This document shows positions 11,455 to 22,690 of a DNA stretch of 64,000 nt, piece after piece. Each line of letters begins with the position of its first letter. Position 1 is the stretch's first letter. The notes under the pieces were generated by a model. The model was not told the origin of the DNA, searched no databases, and worked only from the letters and a program-made list of their open reading frames with translations. This DNA is from Sipunculus nudus. Taxonomy: Eukaryota > Annelida > Sipuncula > Golfingiida > Sipunculidae. The stretch covers positions 61,749,389 through 61,813,388 of the forward strand of contig CM049315.1 in assembly GCA_026874595.1 (NCBI GenBank). Direction: 5' to 3'. Made by a program: the position numbers and the translations under genes.

Positions 11455-13114
11455 TGAATGGCTCAAATAACTCCATTTCAGAGTCAGGAGAGAAATCTAC
11501 TACCTCAGTTTCCTCAAACAAAGAACTGACATTGACAGTGTCAGTCATAAACTCTTATCCAGAGTCATTAAAGGAATCTACATCCTTATCACAATCAAAC
11601 TCCTCATGGGAGTCAACAGAGGAATTTTCCTCAGCAGAAACAAACTTCTATTTGTCATAAGAGGAAATGGCCTCATTTGAAATACTCTCGAAAGAGTCAT
11701 ATAAGGACTTAGCCTTATTTAGAGGATACTCCTCGCAGGAGTTCTGAAAGGACCTAGCCTTATTAAATTCCTCGCAGGAATCAACTGAGGTTTTTACCCT
11801 GAAAGCTACTGATTCTTCTTTTAATCTAGACGGCACGTTGGCCTCCGTAGCATCAAACTCTTTTTTAGAGTCAATAAAAGTCATTTACATGAAAAGCGCC
11901 TTGCTCTTGTACTATGCTATGCATACATTTTGAAACAAAACCAGAATGTTTACCATTTGGTTTATTAGCAAGTTACCAGCAGTCAGATATTAGATGACCT
12001 TCCTTTTTGCAGTAATTACAGATTTTCCTTGGAGATGACTGGCCTTGGTTGGATTCAGACAGAGTTGACGAGGACTGAGGTGTAGCAATGGACTTTGCTG
12101 AACTATCAGGACTACTAGTACTGGGTGACTGCGCTTTAAACTTTTTATGACCATACTGCTTTACAATCTTGTTTGTGAATGACTGGTTTGATATGCTAGT
12201 AAGGGACATTTTGTGTGTTAATAAACAATCATCAGCTAATTGAGCAGCAATGTCAAGTGTTTCAGGACTTTTCTCATTAAGAAAAGTTTTAACATCTGCG
12301 TTAATGCAGCGCTTAAATTCTTCAAGCAAAATAAACTGGCGCAAATTGTGATAATTTTTCATTACATTTTAAGAACTACACCAGCGATCAAACAACTGCT
12401 CTTTTGTCCTAGCAAATTCGACATAGTTCTGTTCTTTGCGCTTTTCCCAATTTCTGAATTTCTGGCGGTAAGCCTCCGGAACTAACTCATAACCTTTAAG
12501 GATTAATCGTTTAACCTGGTCATAGTCAGCAGCGGCTTCTACTGAAAGCTCTGTACAAATTTCCCTGGCCTTGCCAGTCAATACACATAGTCCAATTTTC
12601 CTTAGGCCATTTTAAATTTTCAGCTACCTTCTTAAAGTGTAAGAAGTATTTATCAACCTCTTTTTCTTGAAAAGGTGGGACCAGTCTAATTTGTTTAGTT
12701 ACATCAAAACTGTGAGTTTGGGCAGCACTTAGACTTTGTTCTAGTTTGGGTCTTTATAACTCCAGTCGTTTATACTCACTTTCTATTTCTTTGTCTAGTC
12801 TTTCTCTTTCTATTTCTTTTTGTTTTTCTAATTCCCGCTCTTAGCTTTGTTTTTCTTTTTCTAACTGTTTTAATGCTAGCTCATGTTGCATTTCTAACTT
12901 TTTTAATTCCAACTGCATAGCAAAGCTGTCATTTTTTATGTTTCCACTTCACTCTCTTCAATCAAACTTTTGCTAACTATATCCTGCAAGATTTTAGTAA
13001 TGATATCAGGCTTTCTCAAAGTTGTCCCAAACGCAACAACTGATACTTTGTCAACTGTTCAAGTTGATCAGGGTCGGGATCTTCAACAAATGTCTCAGGT
13101 TTGATATCTGCCAT
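11455..13114 (-). pseudogene. gag with zinc knuckle and acidic tail (broken)
   Basis: Gag is the structural protein that packages element RNA. The start is set at 13114, where MADIKPETFVEDPDPDQ begins, the first Met after the leader. A frameshift follows about 30 residues in. A Lys/Glu-rich coiled-coil-like stretch runs about 12.75-12.9 kb. The capsid-like core includes FQEKEVDKYFLHFKKVAE, 'GKAREICTELSVE' and 'LKGYELVPEAYRQKFRNWEK', then 'LLEEFKRCINADVKTFLNE'. A CX2CX4HX4C knuckle (CNYCKKEGHLISDC) lies near 11976-12020. Between knuckle and protease is a Ser/Glu-rich acidic segment of about 150 residues (11455-11884) with repeated SxEEF-like phrases, which is longer than I would expect. Confidence 0.85.
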
Positions 13115-13202
13115 GTTAAGATGTTAAAACAATTACAACAAGCGAATTCGTGGAATTAATGTCCTCTGCTTTGGGATCTTGTTTTTTTTCATTCTTGATA
13201 AA

Positions 13203-13740
13203 GGACGGACAGACAGAGTAACAGACAGACAAACTGACAGAAGCCAGACACTCCAAAACAAATCCCAACCAGGATAAGCATGAGAGCAATCACTGACCAA
13301 AATTTGAATGAATTCGGATAATATTTAGGAATGTAATCGGAAGGAAACGAAAACTTGACGGACGGACAGACAAAGTGTAAGACAGACAGACAGACAGAAG
13401 CCAGACAATCCAAAACCGATCCCAACCAGGATAAGCATGAGAGCAATCACTGACCAAAATTTGAATTACATCGAAAAACATTTAGGAAAGTTACAGCAGG
13501 GAAACGAAAATCTGACAGACGGACAGACAAAGTGACAGACAGACAGACAAAAAAGCCAGACACTCCAAAATCTATCCCAACCAAGGTATGCATGAGAGCA
13601 TTCACTGACCAAAAGTTGGATGAAATCGGATAATATTTAGGAAAGTTATCGCACGGAAATGAAAATCTGACGGACTGACAAACAGAATGACAGACATATG
13701 CCAGACAATCCAAAACCAATCCAAACCAATTCCTTAAAGG
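13203..13740 (+). repeat. 157-bp tandem repeat, about 3.4 copies
   Basis: Unit starts are at 13203, 13360, 13517 and 13672 (periods 157, 157, 155). Each unit opens with a gacagacag tract, then 'gccagaca', 'tccaaaac', 'catgagagca', 'cactgaccaaaa' and ends 'gaaaatctgac'-like. The last copy is partial. It abuts the truncated 5' side of the retrotransposon. Confidence 0.92.
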
Positions 13741-16700
13741 AAAAAATTAAGTTTTTTTTAGCTTTTATAATATTTCGAAACTTATTTTTTTTTCTTTAGA
13801 AAATAGCCGCCAGATGGCGCTGCAACAATCATTATTGTGCCATATCTCCAAAACTATAGACAGTGTCACAATATTGATTGCAGCATCTCATACTACTATA
13901 TTATTTTGTATTATATATATTTGATGTATGATTAAAATTTACCCCCTGCAGAATATGACAGAGTCCCCACGAGGATAAACGCATTAAATCTAGTTTCAGA
14001 TGCTGCAATCAATGTTGTGACACTGTCTATAGTTTTGGAGATATGGCACAATAATGATTGCTGCAGCGCCATCTGGCGGCTGTTTTCTAAAAGGAAAAAA
14101 ATATAAGTTCCCAGATATTTTTGTATTATATATATTTGATGTATAATTAAAATTTAACCCCTGCAGTATATGATAGAGTCCCCAGGAGGATAAACGATAT
14201 ATTTTATTTTTTAATTGCATATATTTGATGTATAATTAAAATTTAACCCCTGTCCCCCAACTGCTAAACCAGGGATCCGCCCATATTTTGACACACCCAA
14301 CTACAAAATCAGGGATCCGTCCCTGGTTTGAAAGATTTGCCAGTGGTTCCTGGCAACATACGTGGCCGGACAAGGGGACACAATAAAAATCACAGGTGTG
14401 TTCCCTCCACATTTAGCGGCTTTTGTCCTCTATTCAATGCTGCTTTGTGAGATTCATGGACGACCGCGCACGCCAACATACAACTGTAATAGCCTTGCCG
14501 GCACTTACCGGTCAACCCTGAAGCCACTTGTGCTCACGGCAATTGGATATATTTCATCATTTGATGAAAAACGAGGCAAGATTTGACGAGAATTGCAATA
14601 TAATCACATGATGTGACTGAGAGTGTCAGACGCTCTCAAATGCTGAAAACTATATGTCTGTAGTGTAAAAAATGACACCATTATAAGCATTTGTTTAAAT
14701 GGTCCACTGTTCTCATTTGACGACAAATGGTGCGAGATATATTGAGATATGCACTTATATCACTTAACACTAGTCAAATGATTGTTGAACAATAGAAAAA
14801 TAAAATCTCTAGCATAAAAATGACAGAGATATAGACATTTGTTGAATATTTTGTTCAAAATATCGAATATACTCGTTTGGCGGGAGCTGATGCGAGATTT
14901 GGCGAGATTTGCAAATTTATCATGTTAAGCTTCCGAAAGGCTACCAGAGGCTGAAAACCTATACTCTTTAACCTAAAACGTGATCGAGTTATCAGCATTT
15001 CTGCGAAATCTCGTAATTTTTTGTTTGACGCAAAACAGACCGAGATTCTACGAGACTTGCAATTGACTGAATTAGAGCCAAGGGAATGCTACCTCATGCA
15101 GAAAACTAGACCCTTGTAGTATAAATATCAACAGAGATAGAAGCAAAAAACTAATTGTTTTCAGATTGCCAAGTTTTACCTAAAAATTTGGTTACCATGA
15201 TAACAACAGCACAAAGCTACATGTACGCAGGAATAAGCCAATGATCCTAGTTTCAGATAAGACAATAAACATTGTGTCATGTTTAATATTTTTAGAGATA
15301 TTGCAGAAAAATGATATGTTACAGTGGTTCGTGTACCACGCCCCCTGGTGGCTATTTCCAAAAAATGAAAAATTGATTTCGAGATATTTATAAGTAACAC
15401 AAAATGTGTCATTTTCAAAGCCATAGTTAAAAAAATGGCGACCTCAAGGTCATATTTAATAAAACCTCGAAAAATCTCGTTTGACGAGAAATCGCACGAG
15501 ACTCTACGAGACTTGGTACTTTATGATGAACACCTGATTGAAAACTTCCTGATGCTAAAAACCAGACGTCTCTAGCTCTAAAAATGGAAAAGTTAGAAAA
15601 AAATTCAAATTTTGTGACTTTTCCCCAAAAATACGTTACCATGGTAACCATTGACCGGATCAATTTGCTGGCATGTGGAAAGGCAACAGAATGAGGAATA
15701 AAATGAGCTACAGATTAAGCAGCTACGGTTATTATTAACTAAGATATAAAGGAAAAACCAATTTTAGGTTTTTCAGTGACCCTGACCGTGACCTTTCACC
15801 GATCATGACAAAAAACAATAGGCTCCGAGGAGAACAGATCTTACATTCTATCTATAAGTTTCAGAACGATTGGTGCCAAATTGTGGCCTGTAGAGCGGGG
15901 ACATACAGACAGACAGACAGACAAGACGACCAGAGGTCGAACGCTTGCCGGAAGCGGAAAAAAGAAAGTCAAATTAGGAGACAACATACAGCAGACAGGC
16001 AGGTTACATTTGGAACTGGTCAAATGAATTACCCCAATTATTGCGGAAACAGAAGCACAATTTTGTGTGGTTATGCTGATTTTCAAAAGTCGCAGATGAG
16101 TAGACAGACAAACAGACAGACAGACGGGAAAAAACTCCATGTGAAGGCCATGTACTCCTGTCATGGAGAATGGAAAACAGTCTATTAGAATAAAACTCCA
16201 TATTTTGAATTTCAAGAAAAAGAAGAATATAATTGTAACGTATATTAGGTCACCATGGTAATGGAAGAATATGACAGAGTCCCCACGAGGATAAATGCTT
16301 AAAATCTTGTTTCAGATGCTGCAATTAATGTTGTGACACTCTATAGTTTTGCAGATATGGCACAATAATGATTGCTGCAGCTCCATCTGGCGGCTATTTT
16401 CTAAAAGGAAAAAATATAAGTTCCCAGATATTTTTGTATTATATATATTTGATGTATAATTAAAATTTAACCCCTGCAGAATATGATAGAGTTCCCAGGA
16501 GGGTAAACGCATTAAATGTAGTATGAGATGCTGCAATCAATGTTGTGACACTGTCTATAGTTTTGGAGATATGGCACAATAATGATTGTTGCAGCGCCAT
16601 CTGGCGGCTATTTTCTAAAGAAAAAAAAATAGGTTTCGAAATATTATATTTTTTATTATAAATATTTGATTTATAATTTAAATTTAACCCCTGCCCCCCC

Positions 16701-18753
16701 CCCCCAACTGCTAAACCAGGGATCCGCCCATATTTTGACACACCCAACTTCAAAATCGGGGATCCGTCCCTGGTTTGAAAGATTTGCCAGTGGTTCCTGG
16801 CCACACAAGTGGCCCCACAAGGGGACACAATGAAAATAACGGGTGTGTTCAATTCAAATTTAGCGGCTTTTGTCCTCTATTCAATGCTGCTTTGTGAAAT
16901 TCATGGACGACCGCGCACGCCAACTTGCAACTGTAATGGCCTTGCCGGCACTTACCGCTCAACCCTGAAGCCACTTGTGCTCACGGCAATTGGATGTATC
17001 TTCATCATTTGATAAAAAACGAGGCGAGATTTGACGAGAATTGCTATATAATCACATAATATGACTGAGAGTGTCAGACGCTGTCACATGCTGAAAACTA
17101 TATGTCTATAGTGTAAAAAATAACAGCAGTATAGGCATTTGTTTAAATGGTCCTCTGTTCTCGTTTGACGACAAATGGTGCGAGATTTTACGAGATATTC
17201 ACTTTTGTCACTTTAATCTACTAAAAAATCCTAGAACAATAAAAAACTAGACCCTTGTAGCATTAAAATAGGCTAGGTACAGATATTTGTTTAAAATCTC
17301 GTAATTTCTCGTTTGACGATAAACCGAGCGAGATTTGACGAGATTTGCGACTGAATAACTTAGAACCAAGGGAATGCTGCCTTATGCAAAAAAACTAGAC
17401 CCTTGTAGCATAAATATTAACAGAAATAGAAACCAAAAACATCATGTTTTCAGATTGTCAAGTTTTACCCCATAATTTGGTAACCATGGTAACCGCAACA
17501 CAAGGCTATATGTACGAAGGAATAAGGTAATGATCCTAGTTTTAGATGCGACAAAAAAAATTGTGATATGCTTAATATTTTTTTAGATAATGCGGAAAAT
17601 GATAAGTTGTAGTGTTTCCATTACCACGCCCCCTGGTGGCTATTTTCGAAAAATGAAAAAAAAAAAACAAGTTCGAGATAATCCAGAAAAACAGAAAATA
17701 TGTCACTTTCAGAACCTTAGCTGTAACACTGCCACCTCTAAATCGTATTTAATGAAATCTCGAAAAGTCTCATTTGACGACAAATGGCACGAGATTTTGC
17801 GAGACTTGCATTATTTTCGCACAGAGCATATTAAATGCTACACAGTGCAAAAACTAGACCTCTCTAACTTCAAAAATGAGAAATTAGGAGGGAATTTTTC
17901 GAATTTTCTGATTTTCCCCAAAAATACGTTACCATGGTAACCATTGACCGGAAAATTTGCTAGCACTTGCAAAGCTAACACAATGAGAAATAAAATGAGC
18001 TACAGATTAAGCGGCTACGATTATTATTGACGAAGATATGAAGAAAATAAAATAAGGATTTCAGGTTTTTCGGTGACACTGACCTTGACCTTTGATCGAT
18101 CATGACCAAAAACAATAGGCTCCGAGGAGAACAGATCTTACAATTTATCTATAAGTTTCATAGCGTTTGGAGCAGAATTGTGGCCTGTAGAGCGTGGATA
18201 TACATACAGACAGACAGACAGACAAACAGACTAGACGACCATAGGTCGGGACTTGCCGGAAGTAGAAATTAGAAAGTCAAACTAACAGACAACAAACAGT
18301 AGAAAGGCAAAAAACATTTGGAACAGGTCAAATGACCAACCCCTATTGTTTGGAAAACATAAGCACATCTTTATGTGGTTTTACTGATTTTCAAAAGTCG
18401 CAGACGAGTAGACAGACAAACAGACAGACAGACAGAAAAAAACTCCAGGTGAAGGTCGTGTACTCATGCCATACAAAATTGAAAGCATGAATAAAATAAC
18501 ACAGTCTATTCGAATAATTCTTCATACTTTGAATTTCGTGAATTGTAACCTTCATAAGGTCACTATGGTAAGGGAAGAATATGAAAGAGTAACCAAGAGG
18601 ATAAACGCAGTAAATCTAGTTTCAGATGCTACAATCAAAGTTGTGACACAGTTTATAGTTTTGGAGATATGGTACAATAATGATTACTGCAGCGGCATCT
18701 GGGTGGTAATTTTCCAAAATGATAAAAGTAAGCTTCGCGAAATTTAATTTGTA

Positions 18754-18797
<44 letters not shown>

Positions 18798-20640
18798 GAT
18801 GTATAATTTATATTTAACCCCTACCCCTAATTGCAATCCGGATATCCGTCCCTGATTTGACACACCCAACTGCAAATCGGGGATCCGTCCCTGATATTAT
18901 AGTTGTGATTGTGCTTACCAGCAACACTATCTCTGCATTCCGTAACATTTCGGGGAGCCTCTCTCTTTGTTTTTTTTTTTTTGTTTTTTTTTTAAGGGAT
19001 TATCCTTTACAATAGGTCATTAAGCTTTCAATGCATTGAAATCCTCAAAGTGCGGCCATACAAAGAATGAAAAGAGGCCACCACCAAAAGCACAGGTGGG
19101 ATCAATCCGGATTGTGACTTTTCATGGACTATCGCACATCCATAGAACAAAGCTTAAACTGTCAAATGTAATGCCCCTGCCGACATTTACTATTACATAC
19201 TGCCATCGCTTATGGTCATGGCAATTGGATGTACTTTTTTATTTGAAGAAAAACGATGCAAGATTCGAAGAAACTTACAATATAATCATATAATGTGACC
19301 GAGAATGTTAGACGCTATCAAATGCTGAAAACTATAAGTCTTCCACATAAAAATAACACAATTAAAGGCGTTTCCTTGAATGGTCCCATGTTCTCGTTTG
19401 ACAAGAAATGGTGCGAGATATGACGAGATATTCACTTTTATCACTTAAAACTAGTCAAATGATTCTTAAACAATAGAAAAATAAAATATCTAGCATGAAA
19501 ATGACCGACATAAAGACATTTGTTTGAAATCTATAATATTCTCGTTTGGCAGGAGATGACACGAGATGTGGCGAGATTTGCAGTTTTATCATGTCCAGCT
19601 TCTGAAATACTACCAAATGCTGAAAACTACTCCATTTTAGCATTAACCGTGATCAAGTTATAAGCATTTCTGTGAAATCTCGTAATTTCTCGTTTGGCAA
19701 TAAACCGAGCGAGATTTGACGAGAATTGCAATGGAATAGCTTAAACCCAAAAGAAAGCAGCCTTATGCTAAAAACTAGACCCTTAAAGCATAAATATCAA
19801 CCGAGATAGAAGCCAAAAACTACATATTTTCAGATCGTCAAGTTTAACCCCAAAATTTGGTAACCATGGTAACGGCAGCACAAGGCTATATATAGGAAGG
19901 AATAAGGCAATGATCCTAGTTTTAGATGCGACAAAGAAAATTGTTATATGCTTAATATTTTTTTAGATATTGCGGAAAAATGAAAAGTTGTAGTGTTTCC
20001 GGTACCACGCCCCCTGGTGGCTATTTTCGAAAAATGAAAAAACAAGTTCGAGATAATACAGAAAAACAGAAAATATGTCACTTTTAGAACGTTAGCTGTA
20101 AAACTGCCACCTCAAAATCGTATTTAAATGAAATCTCGAAAAATCTCGTTTGACGAAAAATGGCAGGAGATTTTGCGAGACTTGCATTAATTTTCCATAG
20201 AGCATATTAAATGCTACACAATGCAAAAAACTAGACCTCTCTAACTTAAAAAAATGAGAAATTTGGAGTCAAATTTTCGAATTTTCAGATTTTCCCCCAA
20301 AAATACGTTACCATGGTAACAATTGACCGGAAAAATTTGATAGCAATTGGAAAGCTAACATAAAGAGGAGTAAAATGAGCTACAGATTATGCGGCTACGA
20401 TTATTATTGACGAAGATATGAAGAAAATAAAAATTTTAGGTCTTTTGGTGACACTGACCTTGACCTTTCACCGATCATGACCAAAAACAATAGGCTCCGA
20501 GGAGAACCGATCTTACACTATATCTATAAGTTTCAGAGCGATCGGTGAAAAATTGTGGCCTGTAGAGCACAGACAGACAGACAGACAAACAGACAAACAG
20601 ACAAACAGACAAACAGACAAACAGACAAACAAACATACGC
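13741..20640 (+). repeat. macrosatellite: three tandem copies of a 2.3-2.4 kb unit
   Basis: 'gatcatgac' followed by 'aacaataggctccgagg' recurs at 15801, 18098 and 20473 (spacings 2297 and 2375). The 14-bp palindrome GTTACCATGGTAAC recurs at 15635, 17928 and 20307. Other fixed landmarks in each copy are 'ggatccgtccctg', 'ccccctggtggctatttt', repeated 'tctcgtttgacgag'-like phrases, and a terminal (ACAG)n tract. Copies differ by many substitutions and small indels, so the array is not recent. I see no gene; short open frames are not conserved between copies. An (ATT)n run lies at 18756-18796. Confidence 0.93.
13806..14080. repeat. 83-bp near-perfect inverted repeat
   Basis: Arms 13806-13888 and 13998-14080 are reverse complements with about two mismatches, separated by about 109 bp. 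Similarity continues weakly outward into A/T-rich ends. The arm sequence ('agatgctgcaatcaa' to 'gccatctggcggc') recurs in direct orientation near 16315, 16530 and 18630. Confidence 0.9.
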
Positions 20641-20865
20641 AAGTGATCAACATACTTGCCGAATCTTTGATTCCGGCAAGTAACAAACATACGCGGGTGA
20701 TCAACATGCTTGCCGAATCTTTGATTCCGGCAAGCAACAAAGACATGGACATACGGAACTGACGAATATGCTTGCCGAAATCGAAGATTTCCGGCAATCA
20801 ACAAATATACGGGACTGATCAACATGCTTGCGAAATTCGAAGATTTCCGGCAAGCAACAAACAAA
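20641..20865. repeat. hairpin-forming minisatellite, four copies
   Basis: About 55-60 bp units each contain 'cttgccgaa', then a short AT core, then 'ttccggcaag', which can fold on itself. The units are joined by 'caacaaacatacg'-like spacers with 'tgatcaacat'. It follows an (ACAG)n/(ACAA)n run at 20570-20636. Confidence 0.85.
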
Positions 20866-20880
20866 CAATTCCAAATCAAT

Positions 20881-20907
20881 GTCCCCCGCATCCGCGGAGC
20901 GGGGGAC
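20881..20907. repeat. GC-rich palindrome
   Basis: A 9-bp perfect stem (GTCCCCCGC / GCGGGGGAC) encloses a second palindrome (CCGCGG). It stands out in AT-rich surroundings and ends the tandem block. Confidence 0.85.
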
Positions 20908-21036
20908 AATAAACCACTGAGATCAATCCTGTGAACAATATACTGTAAACAATATGTAATCTTGTGAACAATAATGTCTAGGGGAAGGCCTAATGAATTT
21001 TTAAAACTATTAAGCATCCCGGACAAGCCTCCAATT

Positions 21037-21298
21037 TATTTGAAGTCCTTCGACAGGGTCTTTTACCGGTTGATAGATCTGTGCTGTAATACTGGGGGGA
21101 GTTGATACATGTCTCCAACTGCCAAGATTGAATCATTTCCGAACAAAACTGATTCAGCTGAAACACCTTCGATTTTCTGCAGACGCTATTGAATGTCCAT
21201 CAACATATCTGATCCAACCATCGAGATCTCGTCGATTATCAATAAGGGTAGATTTTCAATTTGTCAAAAGAAATATGATCACCGCCATACCTTCCTTG
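21037..21298 (-). pseudogene. Pif1-type helicase fragment, second Helentron copy (left part)
   Basis: Nearly identical to 7190-7461. It shows LIIDEISMVGSDMLMDIQ, then TAG at 21186-21188 (the same nonsense codon as in the first copy), then 'FGNDSILAVGDMYQLPPVLQ', after which a one-base loss changes frame. Similarity to the first copy ends abruptly at about 21037. It lacks a 15-bp stretch present in the first copy near 7405-7425. The helicase continues beyond the solo LTR at 22175. Confidence 0.9.
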
Positions 21299-22174
21299 TG
21301 TTACGGAACCTAATATCAACAGATCACGTAGTCCTGACGAACATAAATTTTGTAATGGGATTAAAAAAAATCAGATTCTGTAACACTAGGCAGCGTAAAA
21401 TGTTTAGGGGAATGAATAAAGAAGTCAATGTTTTTTGTTAACAAATAATTATAATTTATTCTTAAAACAATCCTAACATAACAATACACTAAATCAATAC
21501 TATTACACAGTATAACAACAGTACAACAGTAAATTAATACAAGTATATAAATAAAGTGTTCATTACCTGGATACCACCTATGTCACAGCAACAACAAGTC
21601 CTTTAAAGCATATAATCCAGATGAACAGTTTACATAAACCTTCTCAGAGAATAACAGTCAAGTTCAAATACAAAATCAATTTGTTGTAATCCAAAAGTGA
21701 AGTTCTTGTTATAATCCCGAAAGCAAACTGAAGACTATATAAGATCCGTCACAAAGTTAGATGAAAATCTATAACTGCCGCAATTATCAGAAAAATTCCA
21801 CTAACTGACACACACTCTTCTGTGTCCGCTGGAATTTTTCTCTCCTCTCCCTCGGCTCCAAAACACAGCCCCTTATTTATAACTTTTCACCTCAAGCCGA
21901 GAAATTTCCATTTCTCGAACAGTCCAAAGAACCCAATGGTACACACGTTACAGGAAACATCTAGAACAACGAACGCTGTGTTTCTACAAATCAGGGTTCT
22001 CACGTGGGCCGGCCCGGCTCGGCCAGGCGAGAAAGCCCCAGACTAAGCATGACCGCTGGCTACACGTCAGACCACACGCGTGGGCCGGGCTATGCCGCTA
22101 CAGCAACGGCCAATGCTAGCGCTGCACATACACATGTAAGACTGCTACATACAATAAAAGAGACATCTGTAACA
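21299..22174 (-). repeat. solo LTR of the Gmr1-like family, with CTTG target duplication
   Basis: It begins TGTTACGGAAC and ends TGTAACA on the plus strand. CTTG occurs immediately before (21295-21298) and after (22175-22178), a 4-bp target-site duplication. With no internal region present, this is the product of LTR-LTR recombination. The helicase frame context resumes on the far side. A TATA-like tataaataag on the minus strand (21872-21881) is shared with the 40 kb LTR. Confidence 0.93.
21872..21881 (-). promoter_or_regulatory. TATA-like element in the solo LTR
   Basis: Minus-strand tataaataag sits just before 'gggctgtgtttt', at the same place as the motif at 40512-40520 in the third LTR. 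In the 7.46 kb LTR this site has decayed. Promoter function is inferred from position only. Confidence 0.45.
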
Positions 22175-22390
22175 CTTGTCTGCAGCGAAAAAGCTGAATG
22201 TATTGTTATACCACCAGTATTGAAAGCATCGACTCAAGAGGGTGCACATAGAACGACCGTAATGTCGGAAATACCTATTGCGTTTAACATGCGGAAAAGT
22301 TTTATCACATCAGAGTGTACGAGGTTGATGATATGGGATTTTCCAAAACCACCTGGTCCACTCATAAACACATGATAAGGCTTTTAATAA
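22175..22390 (-). pseudogene. Pif1-type helicase fragment, second Helentron copy (Walker A part)
   Basis: This holds the ATP-binding half lost from the first copy. Minus-strand translation gives YHVFMSGPGGFGKSHIINL (Walker A), then 'ISDITVVLCAPS', a TGA stop, then 'FNTGGITIHSAFSLQT', which is motif Ia. The stop breaks the highly conserved APTGVAA-type motif. It precedes the solo LTR and the Walker B part, so the original helicase read 22390 to 21037. Upstream of 22390 I could not recognise the Rep domain. Confidence 0.88.
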
Positions 22391-22690
22391 CTTGCTTTAA
22401 TTTCAAAGCTAGCTTGCACCTTCTTTTGCACCGTTTACAAGTTCGTAGCCCGATTTGTGCTCTCATAACGGACAATAATTACATTTAATATCAAGGACAA
22501 TCTCTCTTCAAGTCAAATGTATACATTTTCATATTATCCAAGATTTCATGAGGAATTGCAAAGCACAGCGGCATTAAATATCGTATTTATTCTGAAACAC
22601 AGTAAAAAAATACAAAAATACAAAGCTGTAACAAAAACGTAAATCTTTCAATTTCAATACTGAACACTAATAGTCTTGTAGATCAGCTTG
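22391..22690. other. noncoding, no recognised coding sequence
   Basis: This would be the N-terminal side of the Helentron polyprotein, but all frames are short and no Rep motif was seen. Confidence 0.5.

Larger units (their letters stand above)
7462..13150 (-). mobile_element. Ty3/gypsy-class LTR retrotransposon with integrase before reverse transcriptase (Gmr1-like), 5' LTR missing
   Basis: Minus-strand order is gag (about 13.1-11.5 kb), protease (about 11.4-11.1), integrase (10.8-9.6), reverse transcriptase and RNase H remnant (9.5-8.46), polypurine tract, 3' LTR. Integrase upstream of reverse transcriptase is normal for Ty1/copia but exceptional in Ty3/gypsy, where it defines the Gmr1-like group. 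The integrase still has a gypsy-style C-terminal GPY/F-like stretch and reads straight on into the RT leader, so the order is not a rearrangement artefact. No LTR follows gag; sequence changes at about 13180 into a tandem repeat. Multiple stops and frameshifts show it is inactive. The insertion target is CTTG, seen at 7458-7461. Confidence 0.88.

Noticed and set aside
15805-16215. Paired plus and minus open frames rich in RQTDRQ or VCLSVCLS
   Set aside because: They come from the (ACAG)n tract of the macrosatellite and are not kept in the other units.
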